Source: Mycolicibacterium parafortuitum (GTDB lineage: Bacteria > Actinomycetota > Actinomycetes > Mycobacteriales > Mycobacteriaceae). Taken from it: DNA of 64,000 bases. The position numbers were made by a program, and so were the translations under genes. The stretch spans positions 248,001-312,000 of the forward strand of contig NZ_MVID01000004.1 in assembly GCF_002086815.1 (NCBI RefSeq), in the 5' to 3' direction. The notes under the pieces were generated by a model. It saw only the letters and a program-made list of their open reading frames with translations, did not search any database and was not told where the DNA came from. Position 1 is the first letter of the stretch; the number at the start of each line of letters is the position of its first letter. Below are positions 23,173 through 31,344 of the stretch, one piece after another.

Positions 23173-23301
23173 TTCCTAGGAAGATCACGCCCACCTTCCG
23201 CAGAACCGACCGCTCACCTGCTCGAATCCGCCGCGTTCCAGGTCGGGTGACTCGTCTGAACACTTCTCGTCCTGGTCCCGCGGCAGGCCCCGCACCTAGG
23301 A
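23173..23301. promoter_or_regulatory. Possible operator sites for the MmyB-type regulator (CCTAGG motifs)
   Basis: The 259-base gap between the acyl ligase and the divergent regulator contains the palindrome TTCCTAGGAA (23173-23182) and a second CCTAGGA (23295-23301) just before the regulator start. A third CCTAGGAA lies at 24153-24160, at the regulator's stop. CCTAGG is rare in such high-GC DNA, so the recurrence suggests binding sites. Confidence 0.35.
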
Positions 23302-23308
23302 TGAATGC

Positions 23309-24157
23309 GTGGTCCGGAAGAATGATCCACTTGCCGAATTCCTACGTACACAACGCGCAAAGATCCAGCCCAGCGATGTTGGGTTGCCGACCGGTCATCG
23401 TCGTCGAGTCGCAGGTCTTCGGCGCGAAGAAGTGGCGATTCTCGCCGGCATCAGCACCGACTATTACCACCGCATCGAGCAGGGACGTGAAAAGCCTTCG
23501 GAACAAGTCCTCAACGCGTTGGCGGAAGCATTCCGTCTCAGTCCAGACGCCGCGGCGCACATGCGCAATCTCGTGCATGCCCCCAAGCGGTGGCCGCGGG
23601 AGCGCGAATTCATCCAGCCGCTGAATCCGGCCCTCCAGCACCTGATCGACAACTGGCCCGTCACGCCGGCGCATATTCACGACGTCACAGCGACAATCGT
23701 GATGGCGAATCCCCTGGCGGCAGCTTTGACGCCGACATTCGCACAGGGAGAGAACCCGATGCGGAGCCTCTTCTTGGATGACGGCATGGACCAGTTCTAC
23801 CGAAACTGGGAAGGGCTGACTGCGTGGGCGGTGCGTTGGCTACGTGCCTACGTCGGCCGGCACCCTGATCCTGGGTTGCAGGCCGTGATCGACGAGCTGC
23901 TCAGCGAAAGTGCGCGGTTTCGCAGTTTGTGGGCGTCATACGACGTCAAAGGCCATAGCAGGGGTCTGCTCCTCATCAATCATCCGATTGTCGGACCGTT
24001 GGACCTCCATTTCCAGCATCTGAACGTTCGCACGGGTGAGCACATCATGGTTGCCTATTGGGCCGAGCCGGAGTCGCCGTCCGAACGCGCATTGCACAGG
24101 CTCGTGGAAATCACTACAGCTGAGACTGATTCGCACCAGGGCACGGCTCGGACCTAG
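23309..24157 (+). CDS. Helix-turn-helix regulator, MmyB family
   Basis: 282 residues. An XRE-type HTH (about residues 10-75) has RRRVAGLRREEVAILAGIS and YYHRIEQGREKPSEQVL, and a C-terminal MmyB-like ligand-binding domain (about 105-270) has PAHIHDVTATIVMANPLAAAL. Members of this family are abundant in actinobacteria and often control an adjacent oxidoreductase or metabolic gene, possibly sensing a fatty-acid-like ligand. It is divergent from the acyl ligase and upstream of the glutaminase, so either may be its target. The start is GTG 23309; the ribosome-binding site is weak. Confidence 0.85.
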   Translation: MVRKNDPLAEFLRTQRAKIQPSDVGLPTGHRRRVAGLRREEVAILAGISTDYYHRIEQGREKPSEQVLNALAEAFRLSPDAAAHMRNLVHAPKRWPREREFIQPLNPALQHLIDNWPVTPAHIHDVTATIVMANPLAAALTPTFAQGENPMRSLFLDDGMDQFYRNWEGLTAWAVRWLRAYVGRHPDPGLQAVIDELLSESARFRSLWASYDVKGHSRGLLLINHPIVGPLDLHFQHLNVRTGEHIMVAYWAEPESPSERALHRLVEITTAETDSHQGTART

Positions 24158-24366
24158 GAAGGCTTCGGCCTCGATACCGAGGCGCGACCGACCCCGCCAC
24201 CAGCGGGCTATGAGAAATTCTCCTAGTAGCACTGGGGTCTGGCTGTTGCGGTAGCGGCCGGGCGATCGTTGTTGAGTCGCAGAGGTTTTGCAGCACGCAC
24301 ATCCACCGTTCGGCACAGGGCCGATCGCGATCTGCGCGAGCCAACGCAGTAGGAGCACTGAGAGAA

Positions 24367-26040
24367 ATGTTCGTGGCCGAAGGTTCTGCAGTGGCGCAGA
24401 GCGCACCGGCGGATAGCCGCCCAACCCCATCAGCGCCCGAGGACCGGGACTCGTTCGGTGTCAGCGCCCTCGCGAGGACGTTCAAACTCTCTTCGCAGCA
24501 GCGGATTTCGCTGATGGAGCTTCGGACGAGGATCCAGGTCGCGGGTATCGCGCCAGATGACCTCCGAGTACGGCAAGGCATTTCACAGTTGCTGGCGGCT
24601 GACGGTGATGACGGAGGCGGTCTGACGTTGGAGCAGTTCGCTTCCATCTGCGAGGCAAGCGGCGGTCTGATTGCCCGGGCGCTGCGTGGTGACCTCGTCA
24701 TCCCTGACTTCGGACGCCTCGAAAGAGAGCTCCGGGAGACCTATGACCTGGTCCGAGGGGACACCAGGGGGGCGACGGCCGACTACATCCCGCAGCTCAA
24801 GCGTGTCGATCCGGAGAAGTTCGGTATCGCTGTCTGCACGATCGACGGCCAGCGCTTCAGCATCGGCGACACGAACGACCCTTTCTGCGTGCAATCCCTG
24901 TGCAAGCCGGTGAACTACAGCCTGTCGCTGGAGGAACACGGTGTCGAGGTCGTCCACCGTCATATCGGTCGTGAACCCAGCGGCCGCGGATTCAACGAGC
25001 TTTCGCTGACCGCTGACGGATTGCCGCACAACCCGATGATCAACTCGGGTGCCATCATGGCGTGCTCGATGTTGCGGGCGCACGACGAGCTTGCAGACCG
25101 CTTCGACTACGTAGCGGAGACCTGGCGTAGGCTCTGCGGCTCCGACAGGGTCGGCTTCAACAACTCTGTCTACCTCTCTGAGCGACGAACCGCAGACCGC
25201 AACTTCTCCCTCGGCTACTTCATGAGAGAACGGGGAGCGTTTCCCGAACGTACAGACCTTCTGGAAACGCTGGAGTTCTACTTTCAGTGTTGCTCGATCG
25301 AACTGGACACAGAAGCGTTGGCCGTTGTCGCCGCGACGCTCGCCAATGCCGGCATCAACCCCTTGACCAATGACCGGGTATTCAACCCGAACACGGTGCG
25401 TCACTGCTTGTCGTTGATGTCTTCATGCGGAATGTACGACTATTCGGGCGAGTTCGCGTTCACGATCGGACTACCGGCCAAGAGCGGTGTTTCCGGCGGA
25501 CTGATGCTTGTCGTCCCGGGAGTGATGGGGGTGTGTGTATGGTCGCCGCGCCTGGACTCCCACGGCAATTCAGTTCGCGGAGTCGCGTTCTGCAAGGAGC
25601 TGGTCAACCGCTACAACTTCCATGCCTTCGATTCCCTCACCATGGGCGAGGACACCGACAAGCGCGACCCTCGTCGGAAGAAGAACGAAGCCGAGATCAG
25701 CGTGACGATGCGCCTTCTCTACGCGGCGAGCCAGGGCGACCTCGACGAGTTGCGGGCAGTTCTCGCCACTGAGGCCGAGCCGAACGCCGCGGACTACGAC
25801 GGGCGTACCGCGCTGCACCTCGCCGCGTCCGAGGGCCACGTCGCCGCTGTGCGCTATCTCCTCGTGTCAGGTGCCCGGCCGGACGTCACCGACCGCTGGG
25901 GAGGTACGCCGCTGACAGACGCACTCCGCGGAGAACACACCGAAGTAGCCGATCTGTTGCGCTGCAAAGGCATCGGACAACCCGCCAAGAGCCCCACCAA
26001 ACGGACAAAGGAAAGGAAAGACCATGCCCTACAAAGCTGA
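24367..26040 (+). CDS. glsA: Glutaminase with EF-hand-like N-domain and C-terminal ankyrin repeats
   Basis: Hydrolyses L-glutamine to glutamate and ammonia. 557 residues in three parts: an N-terminal helical domain (about 30-130) resembling the one in animal kidney-type glutaminase (QVAGIAPDDLRVRQ, LVIPDFGRLERELRETY), a serine-dependent glutaminase domain (about 135-430) with DYIPQLKRVDPEKFGIAVCT, catalytic Ser177/Lys180 in QSLCKP, GREPSGRGFNEL and HNPMINSGAI, and at least two ankyrin repeats (about 450-540: DGRTALHLAASEGHVAAVRYLL). GTAGGAGCACTGAGAGAA precedes the ATG. The 3' end overlaps the glutamine synthetase gene by 17 bases. Most bacterial glutaminases are about 310 residues without the flanking domains. 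Confidence 0.93.
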   Translation: MFVAEGSAVAQSAPADSRPTPSAPEDRDSFGVSALARTFKLSSQQRISLMELRTRIQVAGIAPDDLRVRQGISQLLAADGDDGGGLTLEQFASICEASGGLIARALRGDLVIPDFGRLERELRETYDLVRGDTRGATADYIPQLKRVDPEKFGIAVCTIDGQRFSIGDTNDPFCVQSLCKPVNYSLSLEEHGVEVVHRHIGREPSGRGFNELSLTADGLPHNPMINSGAIMACSMLRAHDELADRFDYVAETWRRLCGSDRVGFNNSVYLSERRTADRNFSLGYFMRERGAFPERTDLLETLEFYFQCCSIELDTEALAVVAATLANAGINPLTNDRVFNPNTVRHCLSLMSSCGMYDYSGEFAFTIGLPAKSGVSGGLMLVVPGVMGVCVWSPRLDSHGNSVRGVAFCKELVNRYNFHAFDSLTMGEDTDKRDPRRKKNEAEISVTMRLLYAASQGDLDELRAVLATEAEPNAADYDGRTALHLAASEGHVAAVRYLLVSGARPDVTDRWGGTPLTDALRGEHTEVADLLRCKGIGQPAKSPTKRTKERKDHALQS

Positions 26041-27043
26041 GTACATCTGGATTGACGGCACGCGGCCAACTGCCAAGCTGAGGTCGAAGACGAAGATACT
26101 TGCCGCAGGCGATGAGCCACCGATCTGGGGTTTCGACGGCTCCAGCACGAATCAGGCGGCGGGGCATGCCTCCGACCGGGTACTCCAGCCGGTCGCGACG
26201 TACCCGGACCCGATCCGCGGTGGTGATGCCCTGCTCGTGCTCTGCGAGGTGCTCAACACCGATCTCAGCCCGCATACGTCCAATACGCGGGCTGCCTTAC
26301 GGGATGTCGCGGCACGTCACGAATCTCAAGAACCACTGTTCGGCATCGAGCAGGAGTACACCTTCTTCCGCGGCTCGCGGCCGATGGGCTTCCCCGACGG
26401 TGGCTTCCCTGCTCCGCAGGGGGGATATTACTGCGGTGTCGGCGCGGACGAGATCAGCGGTCGTGCGATCGTCGAGAAGCATTTGGAGAACTGTCTGTCC
26501 GCCGGGCTCGCCATCTCCGGTATCAACGCCGAGGTCATGCCGGGGCAGTGGGAGTTTCAGGTGGGTCCGCTCGGCCCGTTGGATGTCGCCGACCAGTTAT
26601 GGGTGGCGCGCTGGCTGCTCTACCGCACCGCCGAGGACGCGGGAATCTCGGCGACCCTCGACCCGAAGCCCGCCAAGGGTGACTGGAACGGAGCGGGTGC
26701 TCACACCAACTTCTCCACCAAGAGGATGCGGGAGAGCTACGAGGCGGTAATCGAAGCCGCAGAGGCCCTGGGCCGTGACGACAAGCCGGCCGAGCACATC
26801 GAGCACTACGGAGTCGGGATCGAAGCGCGTCTCACCGGGGCCCACGAAACTGCCCCCTGGGACCGGTACAGCTACGGCGTGGCCGACAGGGGTGCGTCCG
26901 TGCGCATCCCTTGGCAGGTCGAGGTTGAGCAGAAGGGCTACATCGAGGATCGCCGCCCGAATGCGAACGTCGACCCCTACGTGGTGACGCGGCTCATCGT
27001 GGACACCTGTGCGACGGCGTTGGAGAAGGCCGGCCTGGCCTGA
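26024..27043 (+). CDS. glnII: Glutamine synthetase type II (GSII, eukaryotic-like)
   Basis: ATP-dependent ligation of ammonia to glutamate. 339 residues, the GSII size rather than the roughly 470 of GSI. The beta-grasp domain begins KAEYIWIDGTRPTAKLRSKT and WGFDGSSTNQA. The catalytic domain has FGIEQEYTFF, NAEVMPGQWEFQVGP and NGAGAHTNFSTKRMRE. No adenylylation-site loop of the GSI type is present. It starts inside the glutaminase gene (17-base overlap, GGAAAGGAAAG upstream of ATG), so the two opposing reactions are made together. A double hairpin follows at once. Confidence 0.95.
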   Translation: MPYKAEYIWIDGTRPTAKLRSKTKILAAGDEPPIWGFDGSSTNQAAGHASDRVLQPVATYPDPIRGGDALLVLCEVLNTDLSPHTSNTRAALRDVAARHESQEPLFGIEQEYTFFRGSRPMGFPDGGFPAPQGGYYCGVGADEISGRAIVEKHLENCLSAGLAISGINAEVMPGQWEFQVGPLGPLDVADQLWVARWLLYRTAEDAGISATLDPKPAKGDWNGAGAHTNFSTKRMRESYEAVIEAAEALGRDDKPAEHIEHYGVGIEARLTGAHETAPWDRYSYGVADRGASVRIPWQVEVEQKGYIEDRRPNANVDPYVVTRLIVDTCATALEKAGLA

Positions 27044-27047
27044 CACA

Positions 27048-27115
27048 CCCGGGGCCTTTGCAGGCCCCGGGCATTCGGCCCATCCCGCGCGTCATCATCG
27101 ACCGCGGGATGGGCC
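27048..27115 (+). terminator. Tandem hairpins downstream of glnII
   Basis: Two consecutive strong stem-loops: CCCGGGGCC/GGCCCCGGG (27048-27071, six-base loop) and GGCCCATCCCGCG/CGCGGGATGGGCC (27077-27115, 13-base loop). They begin four bases after the glnII stop, so they probably end the glutaminase-GSII transcript. Confidence 0.8.
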
Positions 27116-27644
27116 GGACTCATTGTGGGGACCACACGGAACGCGTTGCGGTACAGCGAATCATGTTGCGGACGGTGCGGCGGAATCCACGCGCCGACAC
27201 GTAACGTCCTCATACGCGCAGACCCAGCGCCGCCGGCGGCCCATAACACGGCAGCCTCAAAGCCGGAACATCTCCCGCCGCATCGCGGCCTCTTCCATAT
27301 AGTCGGGGCGGCGCACCTTCGAACCCTTGGTCCTCACCTCGCCGCCTGCGGTTCTGGCGGGTGTCCTGACGAGCTGCCAGAGACGCACCAGCCATCTGCT
27401 TCGTGCCCGCGGCGACGAGGAACCGATCAATGACGGCGAGTTATTCACTGGGGTAAGAGGTTTGGAACCATCAGGCAGCGCAGCCGCCGCAGAAGGTCGA
27501 ATTCTCAGGTATGGCATCACCACACCAATGCTCAGGTGACGACGCGCGGCTGTCGAGGCTGTACTCCTACTAGGTGAATCCTTCATAGGATGGCGTATTC
27601 GATTACCAGCCAGAGGATTTCGCGGTCGATGGCGCCTCCCGGCG
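27116..27644. other. Low-coding-potential stretch between glnII and sdaA
   Basis: About 530 bases with no gene of recognised family on either strand. Several overlapping short frames exist, but only one leftward frame (27257-27448) looks at all protein-like. The right half (27470-27600) is less GC-rich than its surroundings. It may be a junction scar or hold regulatory sequence. Confidence 0.5.
27257..27448 (-). CDS. Hypothetical small basic protein
   Basis: 63-residue candidate read leftward. It has GC-biased wobble positions and a plausible C-terminus (VRRPDYMEEAAMRREMFRL), but I recognise no family. The GTG at 27448 is a guess: no clear ribosome-binding site is visible, and the frame stays open upstream to 27586. 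Confidence 0.3.
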   Translation of the reverse strand: MNNSPSLIGSSSPRARSRWLVRLWQLVRTPARTAGGEVRTKGSKVRRPDYMEEAAMRREMFRL

Positions 27645-27761
27645 TCACAGGAGGCCGACCATCACACCGGCGAGGATGCCGATCAGGACAAAGGTCACGA
27701 GGACGGCGAACACAGTGCGTCTCAGTGAATCGTCGGGAGAGAATGGATCGGGGTTGTGCAC
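27645..27761 (-). CDS. Small single-span membrane protein (38 aa), unrecognised
   Basis: Leftward GTG-started frame at 27761 giving MHNPDPFSPDDSLRRTVF, then an 18-residue hydrophobic helix (VLVTFVLIGILAGVMVGL) and a stop. The layout of a polar head, a double-Arg anchor and one membrane span is typical of real mycobacterial microproteins. Synonymous positions look constrained, but the ribosome-binding site is weak. It lies upstream of nothing obvious on its strand and is separated from sdaA by 93 bases. Confidence 0.5.
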   Translation of the reverse strand: MHNPDPFSPDDSLRRTVFAVLVTFVLIGILAGVMVGLL

Positions 27762-27854
27762 CCGGCAAGCTTCGGCGGGGAGATCGCCTGGTATCCAGGC
27801 TGTATCGCGGCTAGGTCTCGCATTCCATGGACAAGGCCCGCGGGAGGCGGGGCG

Positions 27855-29213
27855 TCAGCACTCGACCACGTTGAGGGCCAGTCCCCCGCGTGACGTCTCC
27901 TTGTACTTGTCCGCCATATCGGCCCCGGTGTCGCGCATCGTCTTGATGGCGGTGTCCAAGCTCACCCGGTGCGTGCCGTCGCCGAACATCGCCATCCGCG
28001 CCGCGGCGATCGCCTTCACCGACGCGATCGCATTGCGTTCGATACACGGGATCTGCACCAGTCCCCCGACGGGGTCACACGTCAGGCCGAGGTTGTGCTC
28101 TATCCCGATCTCCGCGGCGTTCTCCACCTGGGCCGGGGTCCCACCCATCACCGCCGCCAGCGCCCCGGCCGCCATCGAACAGGCCGACCCCACCTCGCCC
28201 TGGCAGCCGACCTCCGCGCCCGAGATCGACGCGTTCGTCTTGAACAACTGACCGATCGCGCCGGCGGTCAGCAGGAACTCCACCACACCGTCCTCGTCGG
28301 CTCCCGGCACGAATCGCCAGTAGTAGTGCAGCACCGCGGGGATGATCCCGGCCGCGCCGTTGGTCGGCGCGGTGACGACCCGTCCGCCCGCCGCGTTCTC
28401 CTCGTTGACCGCGAGCGCGTACACCCCCACCCAGTCCATCGCGTACAGCGGCTCGGCGCGGTTGGCCTCCAGGGCCGCGGCGAGCACCCGGGCCCGACGC
28501 TGCACCTGCAGACTGCCCGGCAGCGTGCCGTCGGCGGCCAGACCGCGGTCGACGCACTCCCGCATCGCCGCCCAGATCCGCAGCAGACCGTCCCTCAGCC
28601 GCGCCCCGTTTCCGAGTGCTTCCTCGTTCGCGGCGACGAGATCAGATATTCGGCAGTCGTGTTCGACCGCGAGCGCCATCATGTCCGCTCCGGTGTGGAA
28701 CGGGTACGGCACCGCGATCTCGTCGCGCGCTCCGCCGGTGGCCTCGTCCTCGTCGACGACGAATCCTCCGCCCACCGAGTAGTAGACGTGCCGGTCGAGC
28801 TCGCCACCGTCGGCGTCGCGGGCGACGAACACCATGCCGTTGCTGTGAAAGTCCATGGCCCGCAACGACAGGACGATGTCGGAGGCGATGTCGAACTCGA
28901 TCTCTTGCTCGCCGCGGAGCTGAAGTACGCGCCGCTCCCCCACCTCCGGGACCCGGGCGCGTGCCGCGTCGGGGTCGACGGTCTCGGGGTCGGCGCCTTC
29001 CAGACCGAGCACCACCGCGCCCGGTGTCCCGTGCCCGGCGCCGGTCGCGCCGAGCGAACCGTACAGTTCGACGCGCACCCCGGCAACGCCGGACAGAACT
29101 CCGGCGGCGGCGAGGCGCTCGACGAAGCGCCGGGCCGCCCGCATCGGGCCCACGGTGTGTGAGCTCGACGGGCCGATACCGATCGAGAACAGATCGAATA
29201 CCGAGACAGCCAC
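27855..29213 (-). CDS. sdaA: L-serine dehydratase (iron-sulfur, fused type)
   Basis: Deaminates L-serine to pyruvate and ammonia using a [4Fe-4S] cluster rather than PLP. 452 residues with the beta domain first (FDLFSIGIGPSSSHTVGPM) and the alpha domain after about residue 180. Cluster cysteines are seen in GCQGEVGSAC, LTCDPVGG and QIPCIERN. The last residue is Cys (NVVEC), matching the tail-in-mouth C-terminal Cys that caps the cluster in the Legionella enzyme. Start GTG 29213 is chosen from the conserved AVSVFDLF beginning. It is 17 bases downstream of cwsA on the same strand. Confidence 0.95.
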   Translation of the reverse strand: MAVSVFDLFSIGIGPSSSHTVGPMRAARRFVERLAAAGVLSGVAGVRVELYGSLGATGAGHGTPGAVVLGLEGADPETVDPDAARARVPEVGERRVLQLRGEQEIEFDIASDIVLSLRAMDFHSNGMVFVARDADGGELDRHVYYSVGGGFVVDEDEATGGARDEIAVPYPFHTGADMMALAVEHDCRISDLVAANEEALGNGARLRDGLLRIWAAMRECVDRGLAADGTLPGSLQVQRRARVLAAALEANRAEPLYAMDWVGVYALAVNEENAAGGRVVTAPTNGAAGIIPAVLHYYWRFVPGADEDGVVEFLLTAGAIGQLFKTNASISGAEVGCQGEVGSACSMAAGALAAVMGGTPAQVENAAEIGIEHNLGLTCDPVGGLVQIPCIERNAIASVKAIAAARMAMFGDGTHRVSLDTAIKTMRDTGADMADKYKETSRGGLALNVVEC

Positions 29214-29230
29214 GGCGCGAACAGCTTTCG

Positions 29231-29665
29231 CTAGGGCTTCGGCGTCACTTCGACGCTCGGCGGCAGCGGAGACGGATCCGGTTGGGCCGATCGGCGCAGG
29301 ATGGAGAACGTCACCGCTCCCCCGGCCAGCAATGCGACGCCGACGCCGGCGAGCAGCCACGGGCGCACCCGTCGCCGTGGCTTGCGGGCCTTCTGCAGCA
29401 CCTCGGGCAGGTTCGCGACGACCTCCTGGGCGGCGGCGACCTCGGCCGCGATCACCTGCTGTGCGGACGACAGCTCCTCGCGCAGCTGGCGGGCGACCTT
29501 GCTGCGGCGGTAGCGGTCACCGACCCACGCGGCAGACGACCGCACCGAGTCGACGCTGAGCCCCACCGCTCCCCTGGTCACATCGACCGGACCGACGGTC
29601 GAGTACTTCAGGCCGCGCCCGAGGCGCTGGCCGGGTGTCAGGTGTTCGCGGGTCGTGGAGCTCAT
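29231..29665 (-). CDS. cwsA: Cell-wall synthesis/division protein CwsA (Rv0008c-like)
   Basis: 144 residues. A basic N-terminal region is followed by a predicted coiled coil ([19 protein letters not shown]) and one membrane span near the C-terminus ([19 protein letters not shown]), with a Pro-rich tail outside. In mycobacteria, CwsA interacts with the polar scaffold Wag31 and with CrgA and helps control cell shape. It stands between tRNA-Ala and ppiA as in M. tuberculosis, though an 8-kb insertion now separates it from the tRNA. Confidence 0.9.
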   Translation of the reverse strand: MSSTTREHLTPGQRLGRGLKYSTVGPVDVTRGAVGLSVDSVRSSAAWVGDRYRRSKVARQLREELSSAQQVIAAEVAAAQEVVANLPEVLQKARKPRRRVRPWLLAGVGVALLAGGAVTFSILRRSAQPDPSPLPPSVEVTPKP

Positions 29666-29771
29666 TTCCCACCCCTTTCTCGATGGACGGATGTCGCACC
29701 TTCAGCCTGCCATCCCGTGGAGCGCACGGTGCCCGGTTGGCCCGCGAGGGCGCGTGGCAGACTGGATTCCC

Positions 29772-30299
29772 GTGACGAGTCCCATTCAGACCGCGACCGC
29801 GACCCTGCATACCAACCGCGGCGACATCAAGATCGCACTCTTCGGAAACCACGCCCCCAAGACCGTGTCCAATTTCGTCGGACTGGCCCAGGGAACCAAG
29901 GAGTACAGCACGGAGAACGCGTCGGGCGGCTCGTCGGGGCCGTTCTACGACGGCGTGATCTTCCACCGCGTCATCGACGGCTTCATGATCCAGGGCGGCG
30001 ACCCGACGGGCACCGGCCGCGGCGACGCGGGCTACAAGTTCGCCGACGAGTTCCACCCGGAGCTGCAGTTCGACAAGCCCTACCTGCTGGCGATGGCCAA
30101 TGCCGGGCCGGGGACCAACGGCTCGCAGTTCTTCATCACCGTGACCGAGACCCCGCACCTGAACCGCCGCCACACCATCTTCGGTGAGGTCGTCGACGAG
30201 GAGTCGAAGAAGGTCGTCGACGCGATCGCGACGACGCCGACCGACCGCAGCGACCGCCCCGTCGATCCGGTCGTGATCGAGTCGATCACCATTTCCTAG
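29772..30299 (+). CDS. ppiA: Peptidyl-prolyl cis-trans isomerase A (cyclophilin)
   Basis: 175-residue cytoplasmic cyclophilin that accelerates proline isomerisation. Cyclophilin signatures [19 protein letters not shown] and NGSQFFITV are intact, as is HTIFGEV. The GTG at 29772 is chosen because homologous sequence begins [18 protein letters not shown]; the longer open frame upstream is not conserved. It ends 7 bases from the convergent PH-domain gene. Confidence 0.95.
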   Translation: MTSPIQTATATLHTNRGDIKIALFGNHAPKTVSNFVGLAQGTKEYSTENASGGSSGPFYDGVIFHRVIDGFMIQGGDPTGTGRGDAGYKFADEFHPELQFDKPYLLAMANAGPGTNGSQFFITVTETPHLNRRHTIFGEVVDEESKKVVDAIATTPTDRSDRPVDPVVIESITIS

Positions 30300-30305
30300 A
30301 CGCTG

Positions 30306-30743
30306 CTACGGGGTCTCCCCCGCACCGGCGCCGGGTGCGTACCCGGCGTCGGTGAGTGCGTCGAGCACCGTCAGCGGATCGGTACCCAGATCCCACCGGC
30401 TCAGCACGAGCAGCCGGTCGTCCACGGTGTCGATCTCCAGAAGCCGGACTTTGCGGCCGATCCGGCGGAACTCCGTGATCCGGATCCGTGTGATGTCCCC
30501 GCGCGTGAGTTGACGCGTGGTGAACCAGCCGCGGTGTACCAGGCCGTCCTCGGTGATTGCTAGCTTGGGCCGCGCGCGCCACGACATGAGCGCAAACAAG
30601 ATCAGGCCGACTGCGGCCAGGCCGATCAGGACGCGCCCTGGCGTGTCTGTGACCAGCGTCACAGCGAAAACGGCCAGCAGGATGCCCAGGATTCCCTGCA
30701 CCACGATGGCTGCGGTCTGCGGTTGCCACTGTGTTTGCTGCAC
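30306..30743 (-). CDS. PH-domain membrane protein (Rv0010c-like)
   Basis: 145 residues. Two N-terminal transmembrane spans (about 12-32 and 37-55) are followed by a small bacterial PH-like domain (bPH2-type) from KLAITEDGLVHRGWFTTRQL onward. The GTG start is at 30743. It lies between ppiA and crgA in the conserved mycobacterial order; its function is unknown. Confidence 0.8.
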   Translation of the reverse strand: MQQTQWQPQTAAIVVQGILGILLAVFAVTLVTDTPGRVLIGLAAVGLILFALMSWRARPKLAITEDGLVHRGWFTTRQLTRGDITRIRITEFRRIGRKVRLLEIDTVDDRLLVLSRWDLGTDPLTVLDALTDAGYAPGAGAGETP

Positions 30744-30899
30744 CGGTACTTCACACCCTTCTACCGCGAGAAACGGCGGTTATCCACAAGTGCTATCCCC
30801 AATGGGGATGAATCACATCCGTGTGATCCGGTGACGTCCGGGTGACCGTCGGACGAACAACAGGCGACCACGATGAATTCATCTGGCCGCCCGTACCCG

Positions 30900-31181
30900 T
30901 CATCGCCAGCGCATTGTCAGCAGCAAACCCGTGATCATGAAAGCGAACGCGATGGCGTAGTTCCACACGTTCAGATCGGCCATCCACTGCAGGAAGCCAG
31001 GAACGTCGGGGCCACTGCCGGCGAGCTGGAAGACGATCAGCCACACCAGACCGATCAGCATCAGGCTCACGAACAGCACCACGAACCACGTACTCGACGG
31101 CCCGGCCTTGACCTTGACCGGAGTCCGGCTCACCGGGTTGATGGTGAAGTCGTTCTTCTTACGGACCTTGGACTTGGGCAT
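30900..31181 (-). CDS. crgA: Cell-division protein CrgA
   Basis: 93-residue membrane protein of the divisome. An N-terminal basic tail ([16 protein letters not shown]) precedes two transmembrane helices ([20 protein letters not shown] and [17 protein letters not shown]). In mycobacteria, CrgA binds FtsZ, FtsQ, FtsI and CwsA and stabilises the septal complex. Confidence 0.95.
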   Translation of the reverse strand: MPKSKVRKKNDFTINPVSRTPVKVKAGPSSTWFVVLFVSLMLIGLVWLIVFQLAGSGPDVPGFLQWMADLNVWNYAIAFAFMITGLLLTMRWR

Positions 31182-31344
31182 GCGTACCTTCGAACGATCG
31201 GCGCCGCGTCTGTCGCCGGTGCCACTTTGTGGCCGGTCAGTGCGACGATGTTTAGGGAGAGCCTAACGCAGGCGATCCGCGCACTTCCGGACCTCACCTA
31301 CGCCACCTACGGAAGGCCAGGACGACGATGACCGACGAAGACAG

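Noticed and set aside
27009..27433. Plus-strand frames downstream of glnII as possible small genes
   Set aside because: They run through the terminator hairpins, show no GC bias at wobble positions and resemble no known protein.
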